Part shown: piece by piece, positions 35,600 through 44,610 of the stretch
Layout of the letters: every line of letters starts with the position of its first letter
How positions within the stretch are numbered: position 1 is the stretch's first letter
Assembly: GCF_002837185.1 (NCBI RefSeq)
Contig: NZ_KZ478006.1
Span: 1 to 64,000 of the forward strand
DNA length: 64,000 bases
Source: Pseudomonas fluorescens
GTDB taxonomy: Bacteria > Pseudomonadota > Gammaproteobacteria > Pseudomonadales > Pseudomonadaceae
Direction of reading: 5' to 3'
The notes under the pieces: generated by a model
Seen by the model: the letters and a program-made list of their open reading frames with translations, nothing else
Told to the model about the DNA's origin: nothing
Database searches by the model: none
Position numbers and translations under genes: made by a program

Positions 35600-36235
35600 A
35601 TGCTTCAACAATTTCTGCATGACTTCGGCTACTTTGCCCTCTTCCTCGGCACGTTCTTCGAAGGCGAGACCATCCTTGTACTCGCAGGCTTCCTGGCGTT
35701 TCGTGGCTACATGGATATCAACCTGGTGGTGGTCGTTGCCTTCTTCGGCAGCTATGCCGGCGACCAGCTTTGGTACTACATGGGGCGCAAGCACGGCCGC
35801 AAGTTGCTGGCGCGCAAACCGCGCTGGCAATTGATGGGCGACAAGGCGCTGGAGCATATCCGCAAGCATCCTGATATCTGGGTACTGAGCTTTCGTTTTG
35901 TCTACGGTTTACGCACGGTGATGCCAGTGGCGATTGGCCTCTCCGGCTACCCGCCCCTGCGCTATCTGATCCTTAACGGTATTGGCGCAGCGATATGGGC
36001 GGCGGCGCTGGGGGCCGCAGCCTATCATTTCGGCGCAGTGCTCGAAGGCATGCTCGGCAGCGTCAAGAAATACGAGCTATGGGTGCTGGGCGCGTTGCTG
36101 GTGCTGGGTGTTGGCCTATGGCTGCAACGCCGCTTCAAGAATGCCCGTATCGCCCGCGAGGCATGCGCCGAGGCCAAGGCCCGGCAAGCAGCCGAAACCG
36201 CCCCGAGCGAAACACCTAAGACGCCAGACGCGTAA
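35600..36235 (+). CDS. DedA/SNARE-associated family membrane protein
   Basis: A 211-residue DedA protein with about four to five spans. Family text includes FLGTFFEGETILVLAGFLAFRG, YAGDQLWYYMGRKHGR and RFVYGLRTVMPVAIGLSGYP. E and R residues in these stretches are conserved in the family, whose members are linked to undecaprenyl-phosphate or lipid recycling and membrane potential. No clear ribosome site precedes the ATG. The last ~25 residues are hydrophilic, and the end overlaps the convergent hydroxylase gene by 20 bases. Confidence 0.9.
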   Translation: MLQQFLHDFGYFALFLGTFFEGETILVLAGFLAFRGYMDINLVVVVAFFGSYAGDQLWYYMGRKHGRKLLARKPRWQLMGDKALEHIRKHPDIWVLSFRFVYGLRTVMPVAIGLSGYPPLRYLILNGIGAAIWAAALGAAAYHFGAVLEGMLGSVKKYELWVLGALLVLGVGLWLQRRFKNARIAREACAEAKARQAAETAPSETPKTPDA

Positions 36236-37451
36236 GCCGGCCTCTGCAGCAGTAGAGGCCGATCACGCTGAGCACACTGTAGCTTGCCAGGCCCAGCCAG
36301 CCCAGGTTGCCGGCGGGCCACAGCCCGACCCACGGCGCCAGCCCGACCAACGGCACATTCAGCCCCAGGCGCACCCACTCGGCCTTCAGCGCCCACGGGC
36401 GATTCTCCAGCGCGACCCCCAACGTGAACAGCCCCAACGCCATCGCTCCCCAGCCCAGGACCAGCGCCGCGGTGGGCAGACGTTCGCCGACATTCATCAG
36501 GTAGCTGCCAAAGCCCACGTAAACTGCGAATTGCAGCGCAATGTAGACCTGTTGGCGCCTGTCCAGCGGCACGTCGAATTTGCGGAACCGGGCCAAGTCC
36601 GGCTTGGCCACCGGATAACTGGCTTTCACGTCGGCGGGGCGCCAGCCGGTGCGCATGAACCAGATGCGCAGTTTGTCCCAGCGGCTTTCAGTACGCCGGG
36701 CATCGCTCCACAACTGCGCATAAAACTGCAGGTTCGCCCACAGCGGGTTCCAACTGGCCAGGGGCGTAGTCACACCGAAGATCACGGGCTCGTTGTCATC
36801 TTCCTCCTGGAACGTGCCGAACAGCCGATCCCAAAAAATGAACACCCCGCCGTAGTTGCGATCCATGTAGAGAGCGTTCTGTGCGTGGTGGGCACGGTGA
36901 TTGGACGGGGTGACGAAGAACCATTCGAACCAGCCGAGCTTGGGAACGTGACGTGTATGCACCCAGAATTGATACAGCAGGTTGAGCGAAGCCACGCTGA
37001 TGAACACCACCAGCGGCACACCGAGCACGGCCAGGGGCAGGTAGAAGATCCAGCTCAGCAGGAAGCCGGTGCTGGTCTGGCGCAGCGCGGTGGTGAGGTT
37101 GTAGTCCTCGCTCTGGTGATGCACGGAGTGCGCAGCCCACAGGATGTTGCGCTCATGGCCCATGCGATGCAGCCAGTAATAGCAGAAGTCGTAGAACACG
37201 AAGGCCACTACCCAGGTCCCTACGCTTTGGGCCGATAAATCGATCAGAGCCAGGTGCTTGAGGGCGAACGCATAGGTGAGCAAACCCACGCCCTTGGTCA
37301 ATAGCCCGGTGGTGGTAGACAGCACCCCGGTGCTGAGGCTGTTGATAGCGTCGGCCACTCGATAGTTGCGCGCACCGCGCCAGCGGTCGGCCAGCAGCTC
37401 AACCACAATCAACGCAATGAAAAACGGTACCGCATAAGGCACGAAGTCCAT
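36216..37451 (-). CDS. Fatty acid hydroxylase/sterol desaturase-like membrane protein
   Basis: A 411-residue integral membrane di-iron protein. The histidine clusters are YYWLHRMGHERN, HSVHHQSEDYN and SNHRAHHAQN, in spacing typical of the FA_hydroxylase superfamily. It has about four spans before the catalytic region and several hydrophobic segments in the last third, longer than the core family. It is monocistronic. The substrate (sterol-like lipid, fatty acid or alkyl ether) is unknown. Confidence 0.9.
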   Translation of the reverse strand: MDFVPYAVPFFIALIVVELLADRWRGARNYRVADAINSLSTGVLSTTTGLLTKGVGLLTYAFALKHLALIDLSAQSVGTWVVAFVFYDFCYYWLHRMGHERNILWAAHSVHHQSEDYNLTTALRQTSTGFLLSWIFYLPLAVLGVPLVVFISVASLNLLYQFWVHTRHVPKLGWFEWFFVTPSNHRAHHAQNALYMDRNYGGVFIFWDRLFGTFQEEDDNEPVIFGVTTPLASWNPLWANLQFYAQLWSDARRTESRWDKLRIWFMRTGWRPADVKASYPVAKPDLARFRKFDVPLDRRQQVYIALQFAVYVGFGSYLMNVGERLPTAALVLGWGAMALGLFTLGVALENRPWALKAEWVRLGLNVPLVGLAPWVGLWPAGNLGWLGLASYSVLSVIGLYCCRGRLTRLAS

Positions 37452-37566
37452 GGGCTAGTCCGGTCTTTTTTTGTTACAGCAAGATTAGGTGCAGTGGCGT
37501 GAGTTCCCATTGGCAACAGGTTACAAATTAGTAGACATTTAACGCCATGAATCAGGAGAAATGCCC

Positions 37567-38232
37567 ATGAGCAAAAAGATTGCAGTGATCCTTTCCGGCT
37601 GTGGCGTGTACGACGGTGCAGAGATCCAGGAAAGCGTGATCACCCTGCTGCGCCTGGACCAGCGCGGCGCTCACGTTGAATGTTTTGCGCCGGATATTGC
37701 GCAGTTGCATGTGATCAACCACCTCACCGGCGAAGAAATGCCCGAATCGCGTAATGTATTGGTGGAGTCAGCGCGCATCGCCCGAGGCGCGGTCAAGGAT
37801 ATCCGTGAGGCTAACGCTGCTGACTTCGATGCGCTGATCGTGCCGGGTGGGTTTGGCGCGGCGAAGAACCTGTCGAATTTCGCCGTGCAAGGCGCCAGCT
37901 GCAGCGTCAACCCACAGGTCCTGGAATTGGCCGAAGCCTTTGCCGAAGCCGGCAAGCCTGTGGGGTTGATCTGCATTTCCCCTGCCCTGGCCGCGAAAAT
38001 CTACGGCCCCGGCGTGACCTGCACCATCGGCAACGATGCCGACACCGCAGCCGCCCTGGACAAAATGGGCGCCACTCATCAGGAATGCACGGTGGAAGAT
38101 ATCGTCGAGGACACCGCGCGCAAATTGGTCAGTACGCCGGCATATATGCTGGGCAAGAACATCAGTGAGGTGGCGTCAGGCATCAACAAGCTGGTGGACC
38201 GGGTGTTGGAGCTGACCCACGAGAACGACTGA
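37567..38232 (+). CDS. elbB: ElbB, isoprenoid biosynthesis-associated DJ-1/PfpI-like protein
   Basis: A 221-residue protein of the ElbB family (glyoxalase III-like DJ-1 fold). Conserved stretches are KIAVILSGCGVYDGAEIQES, DALIVPGGFGAAKNLSNFA and VGLICISPALAAKIYG with the nucleophile Cys. The start at 37567 is preferred because AGGAG stands 8 bases upstream; the ATG at 37561 is too close to it. It is monocistronic, followed by a REPIN. The physiological role is not settled in the family. Confidence 0.93.
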   Translation: MSKKIAVILSGCGVYDGAEIQESVITLLRLDQRGAHVECFAPDIAQLHVINHLTGEEMPESRNVLVESARIARGAVKDIREANAADFDALIVPGGFGAAKNLSNFAVQGASCSVNPQVLELAEAFAEAGKPVGLICISPALAAKIYGPGVTCTIGNDADTAAALDKMGATHQECTVEDIVEDTARKLVSTPAYMLGKNISEVASGINKLVDRVLELTHEND

Positions 38233-38241
38233 CACCCTCTT

Positions 38242-38344
38242 TCTGTAGGAGCGAGCTTGCTCGCGAAGAACCTGGGAGCGCCGCGTCATCCAGAGCATCC
38301 GCGTTATCGTTGACGTTCCTCGCGAGCTTGCTCGCTTCTACAGA
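38242..38344. repeat. REPIN, TAGGAGCGAGC family, overlapping the end of a gene
   Basis: Arms at 38242-38268 and 38319-38344 are inverted. The right arm contains CTA (38338-38340), which is the stop codon of the YaiI-family gene on the minus strand. So the repeat is part of that coding sequence's end. Confidence 0.88.
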
Positions 38345-38793
38345 GGCTTCATCAAACGGGTAAGCAGGCGGTCCAGCGTATTGGCAAACGCCTGCTTGTC
38401 TTTCTCGCCATGGGGCGGTGGCCCGCCGCCCATCTGCCCTTGCTCGCGCAAGTCGGTGAACAGGTTGCGTACCGCCAGCCGCTCGCTCATGTTCGCCGGG
38501 CTGAACTCTTTGCCGCGCGGGTCGAGGGCGGTGACGCCCTTCTTGACCAGGCGGTCGGCCAAGGGCACATCGCTGCAGATCACCAGTTCGCCGGGCATGG
38601 CGTGCTCCACCAGATAGTCATCCGCCGCGTCGGGGCCGCTGGGCACCACGATCAGCTTCACACAGGCAAAGCTCGGTTTGATCTGGCTCTGACCGGCCAC
38701 CAGCACCACGTCGAAGTGGCGCTTGAGGGCGAATTTCACCACCTGATCCTTGGCCGCCCGTGGGCAAGCGTCCGCGTCGATCCAGACCCGCAT
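38338..38793 (-). CDS. YaiI/YqxD (UPF0178) family protein
   Basis: A 151-residue cytoplasmic protein with the family opening MRVWIDADACPRAAKDQVVK and later LAFRDLVICSDVPLADRL-like text (ELVICSDVPLADRLVKKG), suggestive of a PIN-like metal-binding nuclease fold. It begins 2 bases after the FTR1 permease stop and is probably co-transcribed with it. The stop codon is supplied by a REPIN arm, so the last two to three residues may differ from those of relatives. Confidence 0.9.
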   Translation of the reverse strand: MRVWIDADACPRAAKDQVVKFALKRHFDVVLVAGQSQIKPSFACVKLIVVPSGPDAADDYLVEHAMPGELVICSDVPLADRLVKKGVTALDPRGKEFSPANMSERLAVRNLFTDLREQGQMGGGPPPHGEKDKQAFANTLDRLLTRLMKPL

Positions 38794-38795
38794 AC

Positions 38796-40691
38796 CTACG
38801 CCGCCGCCCTTTGCTTTTCAGCCAGGCGGCTGCGGCCGTACAGCACCACGATCGCCAGGATCGCCACGGCCTGCGCACTCAACGAATACGCATCGGCGTG
38901 AATGCCCAGCCAGTCAAAGTCAAAAAACGCCACCGGTCGAGTACCGAAGATGCCGGCCTCTTGCAGCGCCTTGACGCCATGCCCGGCAAACACAACCGAC
39001 AGCGCGCACAACAGCGCGGCGTTGATGCCAAAGAACAACGCCAGCGGCAGCTTCGCCGAACCGCGCAGAATCACCCAGGCCAGGCCCACCAGCAGTACCA
39101 GGGCGGTGGCGCCACCCGCCAGCACCGCGTCGTGCCCGGCCGGGCCGGCTTGCAGCCACAGGGTTTCGTAGAACAGGATCACTTCGAACAGTTCGCGGTA
39201 CACCGAGAAGAATGCCAGCAGCGCAAAACCGAAGCGCCCACCGCCGCCCACCAGGCTGCTCTTGATGTAGTCCTGCCAGGCTGCGGCATGGCGCCGGTCG
39301 TGCATCCACACGCCCAGCCACAGCACCATCACGCTGGCAAACAGCGCCGTGCAGCCCTCCAGCAATTCACGCTGGGCGCCGCTGACATCAATCACATACG
39401 CCGCCAGCGCCCAGGTGGCCAAGCCGGCCAACAGCGCCAGGCCCCAGCCGACGTTGACGCTGCGCACCGCCGATTGCTGGCCGGTGTTACGCAGGAAGGC
39501 CAGGATCGCGGCCAGCACCAGGATCGCCTCCAGGCCTTCGCGCAGCAGGATCAGCAAGCCCGAGATGTAGCTCAACGACCAACTCAGGCCGTCGCCGCCG
39601 AGCAAGCCGGCCGACTCGCCGAGCTTGCCCTTGGCCACGTCCAGGCGCTGTTGCACCTGCTCGATCGGCAGGCCGTCCTGCAATGACTGCCGATAGGCCA
39701 TCAGCGCCTTCTCGGTGTCCTTGCGCACATTGGCGTCGACGTTATCCAGTGAGCTTTCCACCAGCTCGAAGCCTTCCAGATAAGCGGCTACCGACAGGTC
39801 ATAGGCTTGCTCGTGGTCACCGTTACGGAATGCAGCCAGGCTTTTGTCCAAGGTGGCGGACGTGTAATCAAGCAACTGCGCCGGGCCACGCTTGACCTGC
39901 GGCGGTTGCGCGCGCTGGGCGCGGAAGGTCGCCGCCGCCGCTGGGCCGTCTGCCGCCAGCACTTCGTTGGGCGTCTGGCGCGCCAGGTCGGCGAGGTTGA
40001 AGGGCTGTTCGCTCTTGGCCGCAGCCGGGGCCGCCGTGAAACCTGCGATGTACGTGGCGAGGTCCCAACGCTGACGGTCATCCAACTGGTCGGAAAAGGA
40101 CGGCATGTCGGTGCCTTCGACACCCAGGCCGAGAGTGTTGTAGATCGCATACAGGCTCAGGCGATCCAGGCGCGTGGCATCGCGCAGGTTGGCCGGCGGC
40201 GGGGTCATGCCCATGCCGGCCGGGCCATCACCGGCGCCGGCAGTACCGTGGCACACCGAGCAATGCTGGGCATACAGCGGTGCACCGCGCGTGGGATCGG
40301 GGGTGATCGCCGGCGCCTGGCTGACTTCATACGCCACCGCCAGCTTGGCGCCCAACTGACGGGCCTGATGGGCGACAGTTGCGCCATCTGCATGGGCAGT
40401 GACCGCCGCCAGCAACTCATCGACGCCTGTTATCAACTCGGCGCGTTCGGGTTTTTCCGGCAGATCTGCCACTAGGCCCAGCAGCACGCCAAGAAACTCC
40501 ACCTGCTCGCGGTATTCCGAGTCGTCCACCACCTTGCCCGCCTCTACCGTCGGCGGGTAGTCGGCGCCGATGTAATCGAGCAAATGCAGAGCCTGTGGTG
40601 CGCCTTCGGTGGTCGCGGCCAACAGATTGAAGCTGCACGACATCAGCGCCGGCAACAACAGCCATGCGAGAAAGCGAAAAGGGGCAGTCAT
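38796..40691 (-). CDS. Cytochrome c-FTR1 fusion iron permease
   Basis: A 631-residue exported membrane protein. A signal peptide ends near LLAA (24-27). A c-type haem motif CSVCH (Cys 144, Cys 147, His 148) with a later Met (DMPSF) forms a cytochrome c domain. A helical periplasmic linker follows, then a seven-span FTR1 domain with ILLREGLEAILV and YRELFEVILFYE, the two Glu-bearing iron-binding motifs. The fusion suggests haem-assisted oxidation of Fe(II) during uptake. No Fur box was clearly seen upstream. The YaiI gene follows after 2 bases. Confidence 0.92.
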   Translation of the reverse strand: MTAPFRFLAWLLLPALMSCSFNLLAATTEGAPQALHLLDYIGADYPPTVEAGKVVDDSEYREQVEFLGVLLGLVADLPEKPERAELITGVDELLAAVTAHADGATVAHQARQLGAKLAVAYEVSQAPAITPDPTRGAPLYAQHCSVCHGTAGAGDGPAGMGMTPPPANLRDATRLDRLSLYAIYNTLGLGVEGTDMPSFSDQLDDRQRWDLATYIAGFTAAPAAAKSEQPFNLADLARQTPNEVLAADGPAAAATFRAQRAQPPQVKRGPAQLLDYTSATLDKSLAAFRNGDHEQAYDLSVAAYLEGFELVESSLDNVDANVRKDTEKALMAYRQSLQDGLPIEQVQQRLDVAKGKLGESAGLLGGDGLSWSLSYISGLLILLREGLEAILVLAAILAFLRNTGQQSAVRSVNVGWGLALLAGLATWALAAYVIDVSGAQRELLEGCTALFASVMVLWLGVWMHDRRHAAAWQDYIKSSLVGGGGRFGFALLAFFSVYRELFEVILFYETLWLQAGPAGHDAVLAGGATALVLLVGLAWVILRGSAKLPLALFFGINAALLCALSVVFAGHGVKALQEAGIFGTRPVAFFDFDWLGIHADAYSLSAQAVAILAIVVLYGRSRLAEKQRAAA

Positions 40692-40782
40692 GAATGAATC
40701 TCAGGTGGAAATACGAAGTAACACTATTGTTGAGCTTTAACCGATTTGACTCAAGGTGTTATTTCGTCACGCTACAAACCAA

Positions 40783-40872
40783 TGTGGGAGGGAGCTTGCC
40801 TCCGATAGCGGTGGGTCAGCCGATATACTCATCAACTGATCCGCCGCCATCGGGAGCAAGCCCCCTCCCACA
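40783..40872. repeat. REPIN, GTGGGAGGGGGC family
   Basis: Inverted arms at both ends with a spacer that includes GATAGCGGTGGGTCAGCC, shared with the 9567 element. It fills the gap between the LysE-type gene end and the FTR1 gene start. Confidence 0.88.
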
Positions 40873-40892
40873 TTTTGATCCGGTTTCTTCAG

Positions 40893-41525
40893 TCAGGCCG
40901 TGGCGCGATGCAGGCTGGCGAGGAAACCGGCGGCGCCAACGAATAGCCCGGCGAACGTGCGGTTTACACGCTTCTGCTGTTTGGGCGAGCGCAGCAGGCG
41001 CAGGACCTTCGAGGCCAGACCCGTATAACCGGCCATCACGATCATGTCGACGCTGATCATGGTCGCGCCAATGATCAGGTACTGAATCGCCAACGGCGCC
41101 TGTGGATTCACGAACTGCGGCAACACCGCGAGCATGAACACCAACGCCTTGGGGTTGCTGGCGTTAACCAGGAAACCGCGGAACATCATCGCCATCGGCT
41201 TGCCGATCGGGCGTATCGCCGCGTCATCGGTCATGTCCATCGGCAACGCGCGCCATTGCTTGATGGCCAAGTAAATCAGGTACGCCACCCCAAACCATTT
41301 GATCGCATAGAACGCGGTCGACGACGCCGCCAGAATCGCACCCAGGCCGCCCGCCACCACGGCAATTTGCATCGCCAGGCCCAGCTGCAGACCGATGGCG
41401 TTCCAGTAACCGCGTACAAAACCGTATTGCAGGCCGCTGGACATCGAGGCGATGGCGCCTGCGCCGGGGGAAAGGGAGATGATCCAACTGGCCAGGAAAA
41501 AAGCCAGCCACGTGTCGAGTGCCAT
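40893..41525 (-). CDS. LysE/RhtB-family amino-acid exporter
   Basis: A 210-residue inner-membrane protein with about six spans. The RhtB-type signature SLSPGAGAIASMSSGLQYG is in the first span, and GFLVNASNPKALVFMLAVLPQF in the middle. Members export homoserine, threonine or related amino acids and lactones. It is monocistronic. Which compound is exported cannot be told from sequence. Confidence 0.92.
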   Translation of the reverse strand: MALDTWLAFFLASWIISLSPGAGAIASMSSGLQYGFVRGYWNAIGLQLGLAMQIAVVAGGLGAILAASSTAFYAIKWFGVAYLIYLAIKQWRALPMDMTDDAAIRPIGKPMAMMFRGFLVNASNPKALVFMLAVLPQFVNPQAPLAIQYLIIGATMISVDMIVMAGYTGLASKVLRLLRSPKQQKRVNRTFAGLFVGAAGFLASLHRATA

Positions 41526-41612
41526 AGCACACCTCGAAAGGGAGTTTGCGGTTGTGCCATAAGCTAACGCCGACGACCAACGGCTGGCTATAAATTTTTA
41601 CAAGGTGTGATT

Positions 41613-42185
41613 CTAGCGGTCGCCAGGGAACACATGCGTACCAGGCCAACGCCGCACCGAGCGCTGGAAGAACAAGCTGTTGGGCACTTGCACCATCGCG
41701 CTGTCGGTGCCGGCCTCCTGCACCTCGACCAGCGTGGTATAGAGCAGATTGATCGCCACCACGCGCCCCTTCACGCCGGGCTTGTCGACGGTGTCCACCA
41801 ATTCGACGATATCGCCGAGGCGGAACGGCCCCACGGTGAAGATCAAAATGGCGCACAACAAATTGGACAGCACGGACCACATGGCGAAGAACGCCACCGC
41901 CGCCACGGCCACAAAGCCTGACAGCGCCGTCCACAGCACCGTGGCAGATACGCCCAGGCGGCCCAACACGAAGATCAGCGCGCTGCCCATGATCAGCCAG
42001 CGCAGGCCACCGCGCAGCGGCATCAGCAACTGCGGCGGGAACGGATAGCGCTCACCCAGGCGGGTCAGGCCTTTGGCGACAAAACGCTGGGCAAGGTAGC
42101 CGGCCAGCAGGATCAGCAGGATTTGCACGCCGATCCACACAGGTTCGATCCATTGCGCCGGCAAGGGCAGTTGCAACGCGTCCAT
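41613..42185 (-). CDS. Small MscS-type mechanosensitive channel
   Basis: A 190-residue protein with three hydrophobic spans and the MscS pore/beta region (LLCAILIFTVGPFRLGDIVELVD, then VVAINLLYTTLVE). It is shorter than E. coli MscS, and the C-terminal cage domain is truncated to the beta domain and a short tail ending RRWPGTHVFPGDR. The ATG overlaps the ABC-F stop by 1 base (TGATG), so the two are translationally coupled. Confidence 0.88.
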   Translation of the reverse strand: MDALQLPLPAQWIEPVWIGVQILLILLAGYLAQRFVAKGLTRLGERYPFPPQLLMPLRGGLRWLIMGSALIFVLGRLGVSATVLWTALSGFVAVAAVAFFAMWSVLSNLLCAILIFTVGPFRLGDIVELVDTVDKPGVKGRVVAINLLYTTLVEVQEAGTDSAMVQVPNSLFFQRSVRRWPGTHVFPGDR

Positions 42186-44095
42186 CAGGACAGCGCCTCG
42201 AGCTGCGCTTGCAGGGTTTCAAGCAGTTCGAGGGCTTCCATCCAGGACTCCTCCAATTGCCCTTCGCGCACCTTGAGCCTGGCCTGTTCGGCGAGCAAGT
42301 CACGCAGTTCATCCTTGCGCGCGGCCTCATACACGGCGCTGTCGCCCAGGCTGGTTTCGATACTGGCCAGGCGCTCAAGCACCTTGCCCAGCTCGGCCTC
42401 CAGCTTGTCGGCTTCGCGCTTGTGCGGGGCCAACTGCTGACGCAGTGCCGCGGCGGCCTGGCGCTGGGCTTTCTTGTCGGTCTTGTCCGGGTTGACCGGG
42501 GTGTTGCTGACCGGCGCATTGCGCAGACGATAGTCAGTCAGCCAGCGGGCATAGTCGTCCAGGTCGCCATCAAACTCTTCAACCTTGCCATCGGCCACCA
42601 GCAGGAAGTTGTCGGTGGTGCTCTTGAGCAGATGGCGGTCGTGAGACACCACCAATACTGCACCACTGAACTCCTGCAGGGCCATGGTCAGCGCCAGGCG
42701 CATTTCCAGGTCCAGGTGGTTGGTCGGTTCGTCGAGCAGCAACAGGTTCGGGCGGTCCCATGCAATCAGGGCCAGGGCCAGTCGGGCTTTTTCACCACCG
42801 GAGAAGTTCAGCACCGGCTCGTCGATACGCGCACCACGGAAGTCGAAGCCTCCGAGGAAGTCGCGCAGGGTTTGCTCGCGTTCGGTTGGCGCCAGGCGCT
42901 GCAGGTGCAACAACGGGCTGGCCTTGGCATCAAGCGAGTCCAATTGATGCTGGGCGAAGTAACCCACCACCGTGTTCTCGCCACGGGTCAGGTGACCGGC
43001 CAAAGGCTCAAGCTCGCCCGACAGATTCTTGATCAGCGTCGACTTGCCCGCACCGTTTGGCCCCAGCAAACCGATCCGCGCGCCGGGTATGAGCTGCAGC
43101 TTGACCTTCTCCAGGACGGTCTTGTCGCCATAACCCAGGCGCGCATCCGACAGATCGAGCAGGGGGCTGGAGATTTTCGCCGACTCACGGAACACGAAGT
43201 CGAACGGCGAATCGACGTGGGCCGCCGACAGCTCTTCCATGCGCTCCAGGGCCTTGATCCGGCTCTGGGCCTGGCGGGCCTTGGTGGCCTGGGCCTTGAA
43301 CCGGGCGATGTAGCTTTCCATGTGCGCGCGCTGCGCCTGCTGCTTCTCGAAAGCTTGTTGCTGCTGGGCCAGCCGCTCGGCACGGGCGCGCTCGAAGGCG
43401 GTATAGCCGCCACGGTAGAGCGTGATTTTCTTCTGTTCGACATGGGCGATATTGTCGACCACGGCGTCAAGGAAATCCCGGTCGTGGGAAATCAGCAACA
43501 AGGTGCCCTGGTAGTTCTTGAGGAAGTCTTCCAGCCACAGGATCGCATCGAGGTCCAAGTGGTTGGTCGGCTCGTCGAGCAGCAACAGGTCCGAGGGGCA
43601 CATCAGCGCCTGGGCCAGGTTCAGGCGCATGCGCCAGCCGCCGGAGAAGTCGGCGACCGGGCGATCCATCTGTTCGTTGGTAAACCCCAGGCCGGCAAGC
43701 ATCTTGCGGGCGCGGGCGTCGGCGGTGTAGCCGTCGGCGCTGTCCAGCTCCGAATGCAGGCGGGCCTGGGCGGCGCCGTCCTGGGCTGTTTCCGCCGCAG
43801 CGAGGTCGTGTTGTACCTGGCGCAGGCGCAGGTCGCCATCGAGCACGTAGTCGATCGCAATGCGGTCCAGGGTGTCGATCTCCTGGCGCATATGGGCGAT
43901 GCGCCAGTCGGCGGGCAGCAGGCAGTCCCCGGAATCCGGGGTCAGCTCACCCAGCAACAGGGCAAACAACGTGGATTTTCCGGCGCCATTGGCACCGATC
44001 AGGCCGGCTTTGTGACCGGCGTGCAGGGTCAGCTCGGCATCTTCAAGAAGACGTTGCGGGCCACGCTGTAATGTTAGGCTTTGAAGTCGGATCAT
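42185..44095 (-). CDS. ABC-F family ATPase, YheS-like
   Basis: A 636-residue soluble protein with two ATPase domains and no membrane span. Walker A motifs are GANGAGKSTLFALLLG and GPNGAGKSTLIKNLSG; signatures are FSGGWRMRLNLAQAL and FSGGEKARLALALI. Between them is an Arg/Gln-rich linker (RLAQQQQAFEKQQAQRAHME), and the C-terminal ~90 residues form a coiled coil. ABC-F proteins act on ribosomes as translation factors. The ATG at 44095 starts the conserved MIRLQSLTLQRG; the upstream extension is rejected as antisense to the TIGR02444 gene. Confidence 0.93.
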   Translation of the reverse strand: MIRLQSLTLQRGPQRLLEDAELTLHAGHKAGLIGANGAGKSTLFALLLGELTPDSGDCLLPADWRIAHMRQEIDTLDRIAIDYVLDGDLRLRQVQHDLAAAETAQDGAAQARLHSELDSADGYTADARARKMLAGLGFTNEQMDRPVADFSGGWRMRLNLAQALMCPSDLLLLDEPTNHLDLDAILWLEDFLKNYQGTLLLISHDRDFLDAVVDNIAHVEQKKITLYRGGYTAFERARAERLAQQQQAFEKQQAQRAHMESYIARFKAQATKARQAQSRIKALERMEELSAAHVDSPFDFVFRESAKISSPLLDLSDARLGYGDKTVLEKVKLQLIPGARIGLLGPNGAGKSTLIKNLSGELEPLAGHLTRGENTVVGYFAQHQLDSLDAKASPLLHLQRLAPTEREQTLRDFLGGFDFRGARIDEPVLNFSGGEKARLALALIAWDRPNLLLLDEPTNHLDLEMRLALTMALQEFSGAVLVVSHDRHLLKSTTDNFLLVADGKVEEFDGDLDDYARWLTDYRLRNAPVSNTPVNPDKTDKKAQRQAAAALRQQLAPHKREADKLEAELGKVLERLASIETSLGDSAVYEAARKDELRDLLAEQARLKVREGQLEESWMEALELLETLQAQLEALS

Positions 44096-44145
44096 AATGG
44101 CGGCGGAGTCTACCAGCTTCGTTGACCGCTGGCTTGGGTGTGAAT

Positions 44146-44610
44146 ATGTGCGCTGACCTGTGGAGCTTTGCCCTCTCGACTTATGCCCGCCCCGGTGTGG
44201 AGGCTGCTTGCCTGCGGTTGCAGGAGCAGGGAGCGGATGTGTGCCTGCTGCTGTGTGGTGCGTGGCTGGAGCAACGGGGTGTGGCGCGGCTGCCCGAGCG
44301 CGTTGCGGCACTGCAACAGCTTGCGCGGCCGTGGCGGATGCGCGTTGTCGAACCCTTGCGAGAGGTGCGTGTGCAATGGCGGGCGATGGCACAGCAGGAT
44401 GCGCAATTGGCTGAACTACGAGAGCAGGTCAAGGCCCTGGAGATGGAGGCCGAGCGAACCTTGCTGATGCGCCTTGAAGCGCTGGCGCAGACATGGCCGA
44501 CCAACGAGGTGACAGGTGGATATGAATGGCTTGAAGGCCTGGCGACCGAAGCCGCCAACCTTGACCACAACGCGCTGCAGCAGCTGCGCGTCGTGGTCAC
44601 CCGCGCTTAG
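44146..44610 (+). CDS. TIGR02444 family protein
   Basis: A 154-residue cytoplasmic protein beginning MCADLWSFALSTYARPGVEAACLRLQEQGADVC-type text, characteristic of the TIGR02444 family of unknown function found in pseudomonads. The C half is helical and Glu/Leu-rich. The ATG at 44146 is 50 bases from the divergent ABC-F start. Its stop overlaps the convergent algP stop region by 4 bases. Confidence 0.87.
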   Translation: MCADLWSFALSTYARPGVEAACLRLQEQGADVCLLLCGAWLEQRGVARLPERVAALQQLARPWRMRVVEPLREVRVQWRAMAQQDAQLAELREQVKALEMEAERTLLMRLEALAQTWPTNEVTGGYEWLEGLATEAANLDHNALQQLRVVVTRA

